From contig NZ_NMQW01000039.1 in NCBI RefSeq assembly GCF_002234615.1, forward strand, positions 62,001 to 126,000: a stretch of 64,000 nt of DNA, read 5' to 3'. Source of the stretch: Paenibacillus rigui. Its GTDB lineage: Bacteria > Bacillota > Bacilli > Paenibacillales > NBRC-103111. Below the pieces are notes generated by a model. The model was not told the origin of the DNA. It saw nothing but the letters and a program-made list of their open reading frames with translations, and searched no databases. A program made the position numbers and the translations under genes. This document shows, piece by piece, positions 53,591-62,716 of this stretch (the stretch's first letter is position 1; every line of letters starts with the position of its first letter).

Positions 53591-53617
53591 CGTCTCCCCT
53601 TCTTTCCGCCTGTTCCT

Positions 53618-55999
53618 TTATGGCTTGCCATGGAAAACAAAGCCGTTCTCCACATAGGTATCGTAATAAAGCTTTCCGTTCCGGTAATACATCAAGTCCT
53701 CGATCCGGAAGCCGCCCATCAAATTCAGCTTTTCGATGCCGCTCGGCTTTCGCTCATGAACACAGCCCAGCTTATACGTGCGGCTTCCATGATCCACCGC
53801 ATAAGCATATTGAACGAATTCGCTGTGATAGTCGCCGAACAAATATTTTTCCTCGTACCGGTGCCGGTGGGTCGAACGGTAGACATCGGCGCGAATCGCC
53901 GCCTCGTTCTCCAGCGTCGCGTACAAGTCGCGGTACAAATCCTCCTTGGACAGCACATCGCGGTTATCGTAGCTCGCGGCCACATTAGCGCGCTCCAGCA
54001 GCTCGCCTTCAAATGTCTGATCAAACAGCGGATGGACGAACACGTCCTTGCGGCACAGCTCCACCAGCCGCTGCACAACCTTGTCCTCTCCCTGCTCCAA
54101 CAATATAGAGACGTTGCCCAAGCTGCGTTCGTTGCAAAAATAGGACGCGCCGCGGCGTTCTTCCAGCTCTTTCACAACAATATCCACCACATGGCCGTAA
54201 TACTCGTTAATGTTGCGGCCCAAATAATCGCTCCTGTGGGACTGATGAATGCTGCTGCGGCTCGCCTCGTGAAGCGTCCGTTCGAGCTGCTGCGCCCGCC
54301 CTTCAAGCTGCTTCATCCGGGCATGCAGCCCTTCGAGCGTATTCAGGTACAGCTCCAGCAATTGCTGCTTCATGTGCAGCGCCAGTAATTCGAGTTTCAG
54401 CCCGTAAATGTCATCGAGCACCCGCCGCACGATTTCTTTGACCGGCAGCTGCTGGGTCAACCGGCTCCATAAGGACCGCCGGTCCTTACCCTGAAGCTCG
54501 ACGCCTTCCGCATACTTCTGCTCGAGCTCCGCCTTGCCTTGCGCCAGCAGCATCGTTGTTTCCCTCAGCTGCTCCCGCAGCGCCGCCGGTATGCTGCCGG
54601 ACTCCCGCTCATCCGTCCACGCCGCCCCGCTGAAGAAGCCGTACTTCGGCTCCGCAAGGACACGCTCCGTGAACAGGCGCGCCAAGGACTTGGCACCATC
54701 ATGAAGAGCGAAGCCCGCTTCCACGCGCCGTACCACATTCGTCTCAAAAAACGTCTGGGCGTTACCGCCATACAAAGCAGCCTCCGCTTGACGCAGCGTC
54801 ATGCCTCGCAGTTCAGATGCGCTCACGTTGTGGTACAACAGCCCGTACATCCCGTCCAGCGCCTGGCTGTGCTCGGCCATCAGCGAGCGGATCCGGTCGT
54901 CCGACCGGTGCGGCTCCAGCTCCAGCAGCTCCAAGCGTTCCCGGGTATCCAGGCCGGCGCTGTTCTCCTGCAGCCGGTGAAGCGCCTTGCGGTAAACGTG
55001 ATACAGGACGGTCAACGCAATCGCCTGATTCGGCCGCTGTACCCTCGAGTAGCCCGCTGAGACATAGCATCTGCCGTCCGCATCCGGCGGCGTCATATTT
55101 TGCCTGAACTGCTGATTGTTGTAGGCCCCGTGCTGCGGATCAAGCTCGCCCGGCACCTTGCGGTTTTTGAGCAGATTGAGACTGCAGATCATCTCATAGG
55201 TACCCTGCATCCCGCTCTCGGCAAAAATCCCCCGCTCATCCTTATCGCTGAACAAATAGACCATGTCGAACAGCGGCGCAGGCCCGTGCTGAGCCGGAAG
55301 CCGTATGCCCTCCCCGGTCACCTGCAGCAGCTCGCGGAAGGTGTAGTCCCGGCTCTGGCACTGATCCACCTCGCGTAAAAAGCTGACGCCAAACGAAGAG
55401 GAGAGAGCGAAGCTCTCCCCTACCTGCTTCTCCTGCAGCAGCGTGTATAAATCCATCTGAACGGAGCGGAAATGCTCCCCGAAGATCGACCTCATCAGCA
55501 CCGTCAGCTCGGGAACGAGCACGCTGGCCGGGTCATCCGCCTCCGTGACGACAGCAATGTTCAACCGCTGCATATTCGAATAGCTTCGTCCGAACGCAGA
55601 GATCCGGTTATTCATCCGGCGTAAAATGACGTTCAGCTCCAGCAGCTTCGACTCATTGCCGTAAAACTGCTTATACAGCTCCGCACGAACCGTCTTCTTC
55701 TCTCCGTTCGTCCCCTCCAGCGGCCAAAAATAGACTCCGTTGTCCGTACCGCTGCCGTCAGTTCCGCTATCGCCCGGCATCGCCGGCCTCGTGCCGACCT
55801 GAAGATAGACAACACCTGCGCTGTTGTTCCACCTTTTGCGGTTCAGCTCGAAAACCTGTCTCAAAGCTTCGTCCGCTTGATCGCCAAGGAACAGGAACAC
55901 GAGCGGATGGTTGATGCTCCGCAGCTCATCCGCATCCAGCCCATTGCTTTCCTTCTCCGCGGCGTATTCATTTGCAAAGGAGAGCAATGCTTCCCTCAT
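53618..55999 (-). CDS. Large unknown protein between tubulin-like and vWA genes
   Basis: A 793-residue soluble protein of unknown function. Early segments (INHPLVFLFLGDQADEALRQ, RLNIAVVTEADDPASVLV, LFDMVYLFSDKDERGIF) have the strand-then-loop look of a Rossmann-like or tubulin-like core without a phosphate-binding glycine loop; the second half is long helices (LEQKYAEGVELQGKDRR, GLHARMKQLEGRAQQLERT), partly coiled coil. The start could be ATG 55999 or GTG 56011. It follows the tubulin-like gene by 34 nt. It might be a diverged, nucleotide-blind partner of the tubulin-like protein; this is inference from these segments and position only. Confidence 0.65.
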   Translation of the reverse strand: MREALLSFANEYAAEKESNGLDADELRSINHPLVFLFLGDQADEALRQVFELNRKRWNNSAGVVYLQVGTRPAMPGDSGTDGSGTDNGVYFWPLEGTNGEKKTVRAELYKQFYGNESKLLELNVILRRMNNRISAFGRSYSNMQRLNIAVVTEADDPASVLVPELTVLMRSIFGEHFRSVQMDLYTLLQEKQVGESFALSSSFGVSFLREVDQCQSRDYTFRELLQVTGEGIRLPAQHGPAPLFDMVYLFSDKDERGIFAESGMQGTYEMICSLNLLKNRKVPGELDPQHGAYNNQQFRQNMTPPDADGRCYVSAGYSRVQRPNQAIALTVLYHVYRKALHRLQENSAGLDTRERLELLELEPHRSDDRIRSLMAEHSQALDGMYGLLYHNVSASELRGMTLRQAEAALYGGNAQTFFETNVVRRVEAGFALHDGAKSLARLFTERVLAEPKYGFFSGAAWTDERESGSIPAALREQLRETTMLLAQGKAELEQKYAEGVELQGKDRRSLWSRLTQQLPVKEIVRRVLDDIYGLKLELLALHMKQQLLELYLNTLEGLHARMKQLEGRAQQLERTLHEASRSSIHQSHRSDYLGRNINEYYGHVVDIVVKELEERRGASYFCNERSLGNVSILLEQGEDKVVQRLVELCRKDVFVHPLFDQTFEGELLERANVAASYDNRDVLSKEDLYRDLYATLENEAAIRADVYRSTHRHRYEEKYLFGDYHSEFVQYAYAVDHGSRTYKLGCVHERKPSGIEKLNLMGGFRIEDLMYYRNGKLYYDTYVENGFVFHGKP

Positions 56000-56033
56000 G
56001 CTTCCCTGCACCCCCTTCTTCTCGGAACGGAAC

Positions 56034-59000
56034 CTATTTCAAGCTCCGCAGCATGTCGCTCACTTTGCCTGATACCAGCTTATAGAACTGGTACATGTCT
56101 TCCCCGTTCTCGTACTCCACCCGGTCATAGTCGAGCGCCGACTTCGCCTCGCCGTACGATTCCGCCATTTGCTGCAGCGTGGCTACCAGCCCGCTGATAT
56201 CCGCGGATGCCGTCAGCTGCTGGCTCCGTTTGGCGGCTTTGCGCTCAAGCAGGCTGCGCTTCTTCTCATCCAAATCGCGGATTTGGCTGTAAATCCGGAA
56301 TTCCACGAACTTGTTCACCTGCATCAGGTTGACGAAGGCATCCCATGGATCTTCCTCCGCATCGTGATCGTAGACGTAAAGCGCGCCTTTTTTGCTGATT
56401 GTGCCCGTATACATCGCATCGATGAACAGCTGCATCAGCTTCTCTTCATCCTTATGAGCGTGCAGCACCTGCTCCAGCTCGGCGATTTTGCGAGTTATTG
56501 CTTCATATTTTACCGCTTCATCCTTCATGCGTCTCAGCAGCTCCGGCGAGCGAATCAAGTTTTCCTTGGCCAACTCTTTGCTTACGCTGCCAAAAATATC
56601 CTTCACACTCTCAACCGGTAGCCCCTGCTCTATCATCGCTTTCAGCTCGTTCACGCAGCGCTGCAGCTCGCCGAGATTCGGCTTCTGCCCCGTTTGAAGC
56701 AGCAGGTTGTAGGAAGCCAGGAACACGTTCAGCTCGAACGGCTTCGTAAATACGCATTCGTACCGGTTAATCGTACCGCTGTCGTCACCTTTGACCCGAA
56801 TCGCCTTATAGCCCATAAGCTTGTCGAAAAGCGCCCGGACCTCGGCGTTGAACTTTTTGACGCGTCCGTTATCGTACGTATCGCCCCACGATTTCTCCGG
56901 GATCGGGGACGGCAGGTACGTCCAGTTCACCTTATCCGTCTGCACCAGATGGCGTCCGATGCCTTCCGGCTCGAGAATCGTGTTCTCGTAGCTCGTCTCA
57001 TACACCTTCAACGGCGTATACAGGAACAGCGGAATCCCGTTCTGCGTATTCAGCCAGAAAATCCGGTTCTTCACCTCGCTCTCCTTGATCGTAAACCGCG
57101 AGTTAGCGATCGCATGATCCTGGAAATTGCGGATGCCTTTGAAAATGTTCGGCGCCTTGACCGGCACGGATACGAAGCCCCACGAAGGGAAATTAAAATG
57201 GCCGGAGCTGTTGCTCAAATGGAACACCGGCTTCGCTTCTTCGTGCAGGCGGCTTGCGATCGTCTTCTCGACCAGCTTCTCAATCGAATCGTCCTGGCCG
57301 TACTTGATGATCAAATACTCCTCCATCGACTTCGTGATCAGATCGCCGAAATGGTCGGTCAGAAACTCCGAAATCGAGCTGATGACATCGACCTCCTGCT
57401 CCTTGATCCACTGGTTCGACTTGTTCAGCAGCTCGTTCGTAAAGTCGCGGATCAAGTCATTGACGTTCTTCTCATCGGTTACTTGACCGATCAGCTTCGC
57501 GATGTCCGGCACGCTGACGACGTTCCAATAATAGGTACGGTTTCCTTTATGATCGACTTCTTCCTCACCGTTGGTCAGGATGTCGCCGTTTTTCTCGAAT
57601 ATTTTGTTCAGCTCGTTCAAGAGCTCCGTAAACACCTGATAAATACGGGAGTTTTCCTGATTGATCAGGTTATACAAATCCTCGTAAAACTCTACCATTT
57701 GCTCCATCCGTTCGCGGTCGGCATGCAGCAAATATTCTTGAATTTTGGCTTCGATGTACGCGTCCTTCTTCTTGTCCTTCGAGATGAACGCGCTTCTCGC
57801 CTCCGTCATCTTCTGCAGAGAGCTTTCCTCGGCCGATTCGATGTCGCGCGGAATGCGAACGATACTCTCCTTCAACGATTCGATGTAAGAAGAGATGAGC
57901 TTAAGCAGACAGAATCCTTTATCCTGCAAAATTATCCGCGACACATAAAACGGCCCCTGCTCGGGGTTACGGAAAATTTTGGTCACCTGCTCGGAGAACA
58001 GCTCCTTGATCTGCCCTGGCAGCTGTCTGCGGGACTTGATGTATTCCTCGCGCGCGCGGGACAGGAAGCTCTGCTCCAGCTCGGTGTCGATGTTGACGAC
58101 CTGCTGCTTCACAACGTTCGTATAGCTGAGACGCTCGCTGTTCTGATAGCCCGAGAGGGGCTCCGGCACCCGGGCGTTGAATTCGCGGTGGATGGAATCC
58201 GGGTCAATGCCAAGCTTATGGGACAGCTTCTCCACGTCCTCCTGCGACGGGCCCGCGTGGAACATTTTCTCCATGCGCTGGAACACCTTGAACGCCAGAT
58301 ACGTCGTCATTTCCTCGATCGGGAGTACTGCAGACGATGCGCCCAGAATGTTGTACTGGTAGTTGGCCGCATAAGCCTTCGGCATCTGGTTGATGTTCGT
58401 GCGGATGTTGCTGATATAGTCGTGGATCGCAAATTCCTCGCCGGAATGCTTGTCTTCGCTTGCCATGAAGTTCGTAATGTTCTCGGCCGTAACGTTCATG
58501 CAGTAGTCATACGCGTTCTCCAGCAGCTTGCCTTCGAGGTTCGTCGCCGAGATCAAATGAGCCAGATTGAACGGCGGCATTGGCGAATTCACATTCAAAA
58601 TGCTGGCGTATTGCTGCTTGAACCGCTCGCTGCGCTCGTCCACATTCATCCAGTAGTCGAGCTCCTTCAGCGCTGCATAGCCGTTCTTCTTGATATATTC
58701 GCGCGAATGCTCGGTCAAGCTTTTGTTCGCGAGATTCACGTCCGGCGTGAACAAATAGCCGAGCAGGTTCACCTTGTCGACGCCGGCGGAGCCGTAGTCG
58801 CGCTCGATAATGCCGCGTACGATATACGCGATATCGAGGAAGCAGCCGCTGCCTGTACCACCGGACAAGCCGGTCAGCAGGAACACCATCAGCTTCTTGT
58901 TGGTGCCGACGGACAGCGTCTTGATCTTCCGTTCGATTGTCTGTACGACCTGAACGATCTTGGTGAATAGCAGCAGCCGGCCTGCTTGCCGGACCCCGGA

Positions 59001-59426
59001 GGCGCCGTTGATCCCGTCGGTAATCGTCAGCTCGGGCGACAGCCATTCCTTGATGTAGGGCTCCAGCACGCTGCGGTTTTGCAGCACGCTGCCGATTTCG
59101 GCGTTCGACAGCAGCACGAACTCGGTTAAAGGGTCGAGCCCGATTCCTTTATATTTCTTATTGCGGTCGTGCTCATTCGTCTCCAAAGCCAGAAACTCGA
59201 CGTTGTCGGGCTTCTCCTTCTTTTTCTTCGAGAACGCATCCTCCGGCAGCTTGAACCGCCGGTTGATTTGATACTTCAGGCGAAGCAGCGCATCGATCCC
59301 CGTTCCGCCCAAACCGATGATCAGCATCGGATTGTCGATCGTGTCGACGCGGATTTTGTCACTGATGATGCCACCGCCAAGCGATACGTCCAGTTGCTGT
59401 ATATGTTCTCTGACTGTTGCTTTCAT
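56034..59426 (-). CDS. Tubulin/FtsZ-like GTPase, large (Tubulin_2 type)
   Basis: A 1130-residue protein. The N-terminal nucleotide loop IIGLGGTGIDALLRLK (about 36-51) and the tubulin signature GLSGGTGSG (186-194) put it in the tubulin/FtsZ superfamily; it corresponds to the bacterial Tubulin_2 family. Synergy-loop acidic residues are less obvious. Beyond about 450 residues the protein is mostly helical with several coiled-coil stretches and no membrane helix, over twice the length of FtsZ. ATG 59426 follows GAGGAAGAGGC. It is second in the operon after membrane vWA protein 1. It likely polymerises or forms GTP-dependent assemblies at the membrane; not tested. Confidence 0.88.
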   Translation of the reverse strand: MKATVREHIQQLDVSLGGGIISDKIRVDTIDNPMLIIGLGGTGIDALLRLKYQINRRFKLPEDAFSKKKKEKPDNVEFLALETNEHDRNKKYKGIGLDPLTEFVLLSNAEIGSVLQNRSVLEPYIKEWLSPELTITDGINGASGVRQAGRLLLFTKIVQVVQTIERKIKTLSVGTNKKLMVFLLTGLSGGTGSGCFLDIAYIVRGIIERDYGSAGVDKVNLLGYLFTPDVNLANKSLTEHSREYIKKNGYAALKELDYWMNVDERSERFKQQYASILNVNSPMPPFNLAHLISATNLEGKLLENAYDYCMNVTAENITNFMASEDKHSGEEFAIHDYISNIRTNINQMPKAYAANYQYNILGASSAVLPIEEMTTYLAFKVFQRMEKMFHAGPSQEDVEKLSHKLGIDPDSIHREFNARVPEPLSGYQNSERLSYTNVVKQQVVNIDTELEQSFLSRAREEYIKSRRQLPGQIKELFSEQVTKIFRNPEQGPFYVSRIILQDKGFCLLKLISSYIESLKESIVRIPRDIESAEESSLQKMTEARSAFISKDKKKDAYIEAKIQEYLLHADRERMEQMVEFYEDLYNLINQENSRIYQVFTELLNELNKIFEKNGDILTNGEEEVDHKGNRTYYWNVVSVPDIAKLIGQVTDEKNVNDLIRDFTNELLNKSNQWIKEQEVDVISSISEFLTDHFGDLITKSMEEYLIIKYGQDDSIEKLVEKTIASRLHEEAKPVFHLSNSSGHFNFPSWGFVSVPVKAPNIFKGIRNFQDHAIANSRFTIKESEVKNRIFWLNTQNGIPLFLYTPLKVYETSYENTILEPEGIGRHLVQTDKVNWTYLPSPIPEKSWGDTYDNGRVKKFNAEVRALFDKLMGYKAIRVKGDDSGTINRYECVFTKPFELNVFLASYNLLLQTGQKPNLGELQRCVNELKAMIEQGLPVESVKDIFGSVSKELAKENLIRSPELLRRMKDEAVKYEAITRKIAELEQVLHAHKDEEKLMQLFIDAMYTGTISKKGALYVYDHDAEEDPWDAFVNLMQVNKFVEFRIYSQIRDLDEKKRSLLERKAAKRSQQLTASADISGLVATLQQMAESYGEAKSALDYDRVEYENGEDMYQFYKLVSGKVSDMLRSLK

Positions 59427-59450
59427 GCCTCTTCCTCCAAATCGAGTGGC

Positions 59451-61235
59451 TTATTTGATATATTCCAGCGTGATGGATTTATTTACGTTTTGCAGCGTAA
59501 TCTTGATGCGGTCGTTATTTTTCAGCTCTTTGCCCTTCGAGGCGTCGAACACGCGGCCGCCCTTCTCAATGACGCAGCCGGATTCGTTATAGAGGAGTAC
59601 GGTATCACCCGCACCAGGTTTCAACACGATTTGTTTCGTTTCGGCAAATTCCGGCGCAAGCTGGAGCAGCTGATGGAGCTGGCACTTGCCCTTGAAGGCA
59701 TTCAGCTTCCGGTATTGAGGCGGGGTCCGGTCTCCGGTATCCTCGTCCTTGATCTCGATGACCATTTGCCCGAAAAATCCTTTGTTCGCCCGCTTCCAAG
59801 CACTCCATGCGAACAGCGCAGCAGCAATCAGCACGACGATGCCGGCAATCCACGAGCCTCTGGCCACCCAGTTGACCTTCTCTCCCGGGGGATTCCCTTC
59901 CGTCTGCGTCTGTGCCGGAGCGGAGCCTTGCGAGCCCTTGGCCGAAATTTTGGCCGGTGCCGATTCGCGAACAAAGTTCGTATTCTCAACTTTGACTTTC
60001 AGCTCATACTCATGAGCCTCCGCCACCTTCATGGAGCCTTCAATCCCTTGAACGGACGTCGTTAACGGCAGCTCCTGCGTTTTCTTCGTATCCAAGTCGG
60101 TTACGATCAAGGTGGACTTCGCATTTTTGTACAGCTCCGCATCGGTCACGTTTTGTCCGTTCGACTGAAGAGACGCTTTGACGGATACCGAATCTCCGGG
60201 CTTATAGGAATTAGACGACGAAACCTGCATCGACACCTGCACATCGTAGTTATAAATTAAATTAATATTTATTTTTTCTTTCGGAACCCCTTTGATTTTG
60301 AGCTTCCAATCCCCTTGTGCGGGGTTCAAAATTTTCAGCAGCGAGTACGCATTCGAGGCCGAATAGATCAGCTTGTCGGACGGAATCGTCTGCTCCTGAC
60401 CGGCCGGATTGAGAAGCTTCACCTCGACGGGCTTGCTCGACATGATCGAGATGTTTGCTTCCAGCACGCTCGAATTCGGAATCTGGACCGTTACGTCTTG
60501 AAATTGGCCGTTCGCCGTAAAGCCGGTCAACGGTACCACCTTCAGCTTCAAGTGGCTTGCATAAATCTCGCTCAAAATTTGCGGCAAATCGTCAGCCGAG
60601 CTGGTTACGAAGCTTTTGGCGTTCGTATCCTTGGCGATTTTCTCGATCACCGCCTTGTTCAGCTGCCCGTCGGCATTCAGCCCGATCGTGTAGATCGGAA
60701 TGCCTTTGTCCTTGGCCTTCTGGACGGCAGCGTTCAGCTCCTTGTCCGACTGCTCCTGCGTCTTGCCCGGCGCGAGCGAGTTGTTGCCGTCGGTGAGCAG
60801 GACGATCAGGGGAACGTGCCCCTGCTCCGCGCCGGAATCGAGCACCTTCACCGCCTCGCCGACCCCTACTCCCACATCGGTGTAAGGCCCTCGTGTCAGC
60901 TGATCGATAAATGCCTTGAGGTCCTTCTTATCCTGCACGCTGTTCATCTTCAGCAGCGCTTTCTCCCGCAGCACCTGATCCGTGTAGGCAACGACGCCGA
61001 TCTTGTCTCCTTGCACCGAAGCCATGTCGACGAACATTTTCATCGCCTCAAAGCTCACCTTGTTGACGTCGCTTTCGTTCATGGATGTACTGACGTCTAC
61101 GGACAGGACTGCATCGATCTTTGTGTCCGTATCGGCCGCCGCTTGGGCGGATGAGGCCAGCGGGCTGCAGGCGAGCAGCAGCAGGAAGAGCGCAGAGAGC
61201 ACGCGCAGGACGGTTATTTTATTGGGATTGTTCAT
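59451..61235 (-). CDS. Exported/membrane vWA-domain protein 1 (first gene of operon)
   Basis: A 594-residue protein. A signal sequence (VLRVLSALFLLLLAC) has a lipobox-like LLAC (Cys 23), or could be cut near AQA (32). vWA follows (about 38-220) with DVSTS (Asp 47, Ser 49, Ser 51), Thr about 119 and Asp about 149 (LTDGNN). Two or three beta-rich modules follow (about 235-440), then one membrane helix (about 455-475) and a C-terminal beta-rich cytoplasmic domain of about 115 residues. Thus vWA is outside and a signalling or binding domain inside. ATG 61235 lies 10 nt after TGGAGG. It starts the operon; the tubulin-like gene begins 24 nt downstream. Confidence 0.87.
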   Translation of the reverse strand: MNNPNKITVLRVLSALFLLLLACSPLASSAQAAADTDTKIDAVLSVDVSTSMNESDVNKVSFEAMKMFVDMASVQGDKIGVVAYTDQVLREKALLKMNSVQDKKDLKAFIDQLTRGPYTDVGVGVGEAVKVLDSGAEQGHVPLIVLLTDGNNSLAPGKTQEQSDKELNAAVQKAKDKGIPIYTIGLNADGQLNKAVIEKIAKDTNAKSFVTSSADDLPQILSEIYASHLKLKVVPLTGFTANGQFQDVTVQIPNSSVLEANISIMSSKPVEVKLLNPAGQEQTIPSDKLIYSASNAYSLLKILNPAQGDWKLKIKGVPKEKININLIYNYDVQVSMQVSSSNSYKPGDSVSVKASLQSNGQNVTDAELYKNAKSTLIVTDLDTKKTQELPLTTSVQGIEGSMKVAEAHEYELKVKVENTNFVRESAPAKISAKGSQGSAPAQTQTEGNPPGEKVNWVARGSWIAGIVVLIAAALFAWSAWKRANKGFFGQMVIEIKDEDTGDRTPPQYRKLNAFKGKCQLHQLLQLAPEFAETKQIVLKPGAGDTVLLYNESGCVIEKGGRVFDASKGKELKNNDRIKITLQNVNKSITLEYIK

Positions 61236-61611
61236 TACGTTAATTCCTCCAGGGCTTGATGAGTAATAGACGTTAAGTTTGCCGCGCTGCAAAAAGTCTG
61301 GGCACTAACGGGACGTTTCGACAAGGGCCGGATCCTTTGTAAGCTTGTGTTCTGTTGACAAACCGGCCTGTTCCCCGCTAGCCTTTTTGTAGGGGCACGT
61401 TTCCTCCAAGTATCGAATCCGATCCCGGCCTTCGACGTATAATCTGTGGTAAGATGTGAGAAAACCCGCATCGAGGCCACCCGAAGATGAGCGACCGCAT
61501 TATACCCACATGGCAGAAAATGGGGGAAAACTGTATTTTATGTCTACTAATCCATCTTAACTTGTTAAATATGAAAATTCCACTAAGCTAATCTAAAATT
61601 AGGAGAATCCT
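61236..61611. promoter_or_regulatory. Divergent control region with a long palindrome
   Basis: This 376-bp region separates the seven-gene operon from the opposite operon. GGCCGG (61326-61331) pairs with CCGGCC (61363-61368) and an inner TTTGT/ACAAA. TATAAT occurs on the plus strand at 61437-61442 without a clear -35. CTAAT..ATTAG surrounds the ribosome site of the 61612 gene. I could not define firm promoters; no gene is seen inside it. Confidence 0.4.
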
Positions 61612-61764
61612 ATGCTGACAATCATTGGTATTGCCATTGCCGCCGTGTTTGTGCTTAGCCGCTGGTACAGCTTTCATTCAAATACCAAATCGGAGCTGAA
61701 ATCCGAGGCTATAGACGCCGATTTTATGAAACTATTGAATCAGGGTGACCGCCATGACCGATAA
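61612..61764 (+). CDS. 50-residue membrane microprotein
   Basis: ATG 61612 follows AGGAGA by 5-6 nt and opens 50 codons: one membrane helix (LTIIGIAIAAVFVLSRWYSF, residues 2-21), then a polar cytoplasmic tail. Its stop overlaps the start region of the next gene by 11 nt, suggesting translational coupling. No family is recognised. Position at the head of the divergent operon suggests a small regulator or assembly factor of the membrane machinery. Confidence 0.65.
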   Translation: MLTIIGIAIAAVFVLSRWYSFHSNTKSELKSEAIDADFMKLLNQGDRHDR

Positions 61765-62716
61765 AATTGCCGTACAATTCCGCAAAAGCCTGCGCACGCG
61801 ACATGCATTTGAACGTTTGAAGCACTGCAAAGGTTGCAGCAGCTATTCGGTTCTGTGGGGCGACCGCTGCCTGAAATGCGGCGCCGAGGGCAAGTTCGTC
61901 CCGCTGAAGGAGCTGACCGCTTCCATTCACAGACGAAATGCCATCCGGGACGGGTTGATCCTCGGCTCGATCAGTCTTGGCGCGTTCGCCATCGCGGGAA
62001 CCTTCATGGAAATGGCGCTGGCCCTGCTGGCCGGGATCGGACTGCTTGTCGGCTATGTGCTGTTGAACGGACGCTACGCCGAAGCTATGCATCGTAAAGC
62101 ACTGTATCAGCTGCTGCTGTATGAAAATCAAGCGATCCGCGAAGGGCTGCTGCTCGATATTGACGATGCGGCGAATGATCTGAAGACCGACGATTACAAA
62201 TCGGCCTATGAGAAGCTGCGGGAAATCGGTTACCTGATTACAGGGAATCAAGTGAAGGTGCTGAAGCTGATGTGCCTCAATCATTTTATTCTTCGCAGCG
62301 ATATGGATCTGGAGCTTTCGACGGTCATCCCGGAGGCATTCGACAAAGATTTCATCCGCTATTTGACCGAGGTGTGCAAGGTGAGCCCTCAGCTCGTCGG
62401 CCGGGAGACATTGAATTATGTGGTAAAGAACCGGGTACTGATCGAGGCTTTGCCCGACGGGCGGGAGATCATGGCTTTGGTCGCCGGCTCGGCGCTGCGT
62501 GTAAAAGCCTATGTCGTTCAATACGAGGAGCTGATCGCCGATTTCGTCGACCAATTCCCGAAGGACCGGCTGCTTCGGCTGTATCGCCTCATTCAGGAAA
62601 GTCCGTCGGACTACCTCCTTCTCTATGGGAAGGTGACGGAGACCGTGAAGCGGAAATACGGCGCGGAGCCTGCATTTCAGACAAGCGCTGCCGCAGGAGG
62701 AGAAGCGGATGAGTAA
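61754..62716 (+). CDS. Zinc-ribbon two-helix membrane protein
   Basis: A 320-residue protein. An N-terminal CKGC..CLKC zinc ribbon (about 26-42) is followed by two membrane helices (about 68-86 and 88-108), then a helical cytoplasmic part (AANDLKTDDYKSAYEKLREIG, PKDRLLRLYRLIQESPSDY). I know no named family. ATG 61754 has AGGGTGA nearby; a GTG at 61745 is an alternative. It overlaps both the microprotein upstream and the next gene downstream. Its zinc ribbon echoes the one in the operon GTPase, so it may belong to the same machine. Confidence 0.72.
   Translation: MTDKIAVQFRKSLRTRHAFERLKHCKGCSSYSVLWGDRCLKCGAEGKFVPLKELTASIHRRNAIRDGLILGSISLGAFAIAGTFMEMALALLAGIGLLVGYVLLNGRYAEAMHRKALYQLLLYENQAIREGLLLDIDDAANDLKTDDYKSAYEKLREIGYLITGNQVKVLKLMCLNHFILRSDMDLELSTVIPEAFDKDFIRYLTEVCKVSPQLVGRETLNYVVKNRVLIEALPDGREIMALVAGSALRVKAYVVQYEELIADFVDQFPKDRLLRLYRLIQESPSDYLLLYGKVTETVKRKYGAEPAFQTSAAAGGEADE

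Noticed and set aside
56694-58970. 758-codon plus-strand frame inside the tubulin-like gene
   Set aside because: Antisense shadow of a well-supported gene on the minus strand; rich in Arg, Leu and Val with no domain.
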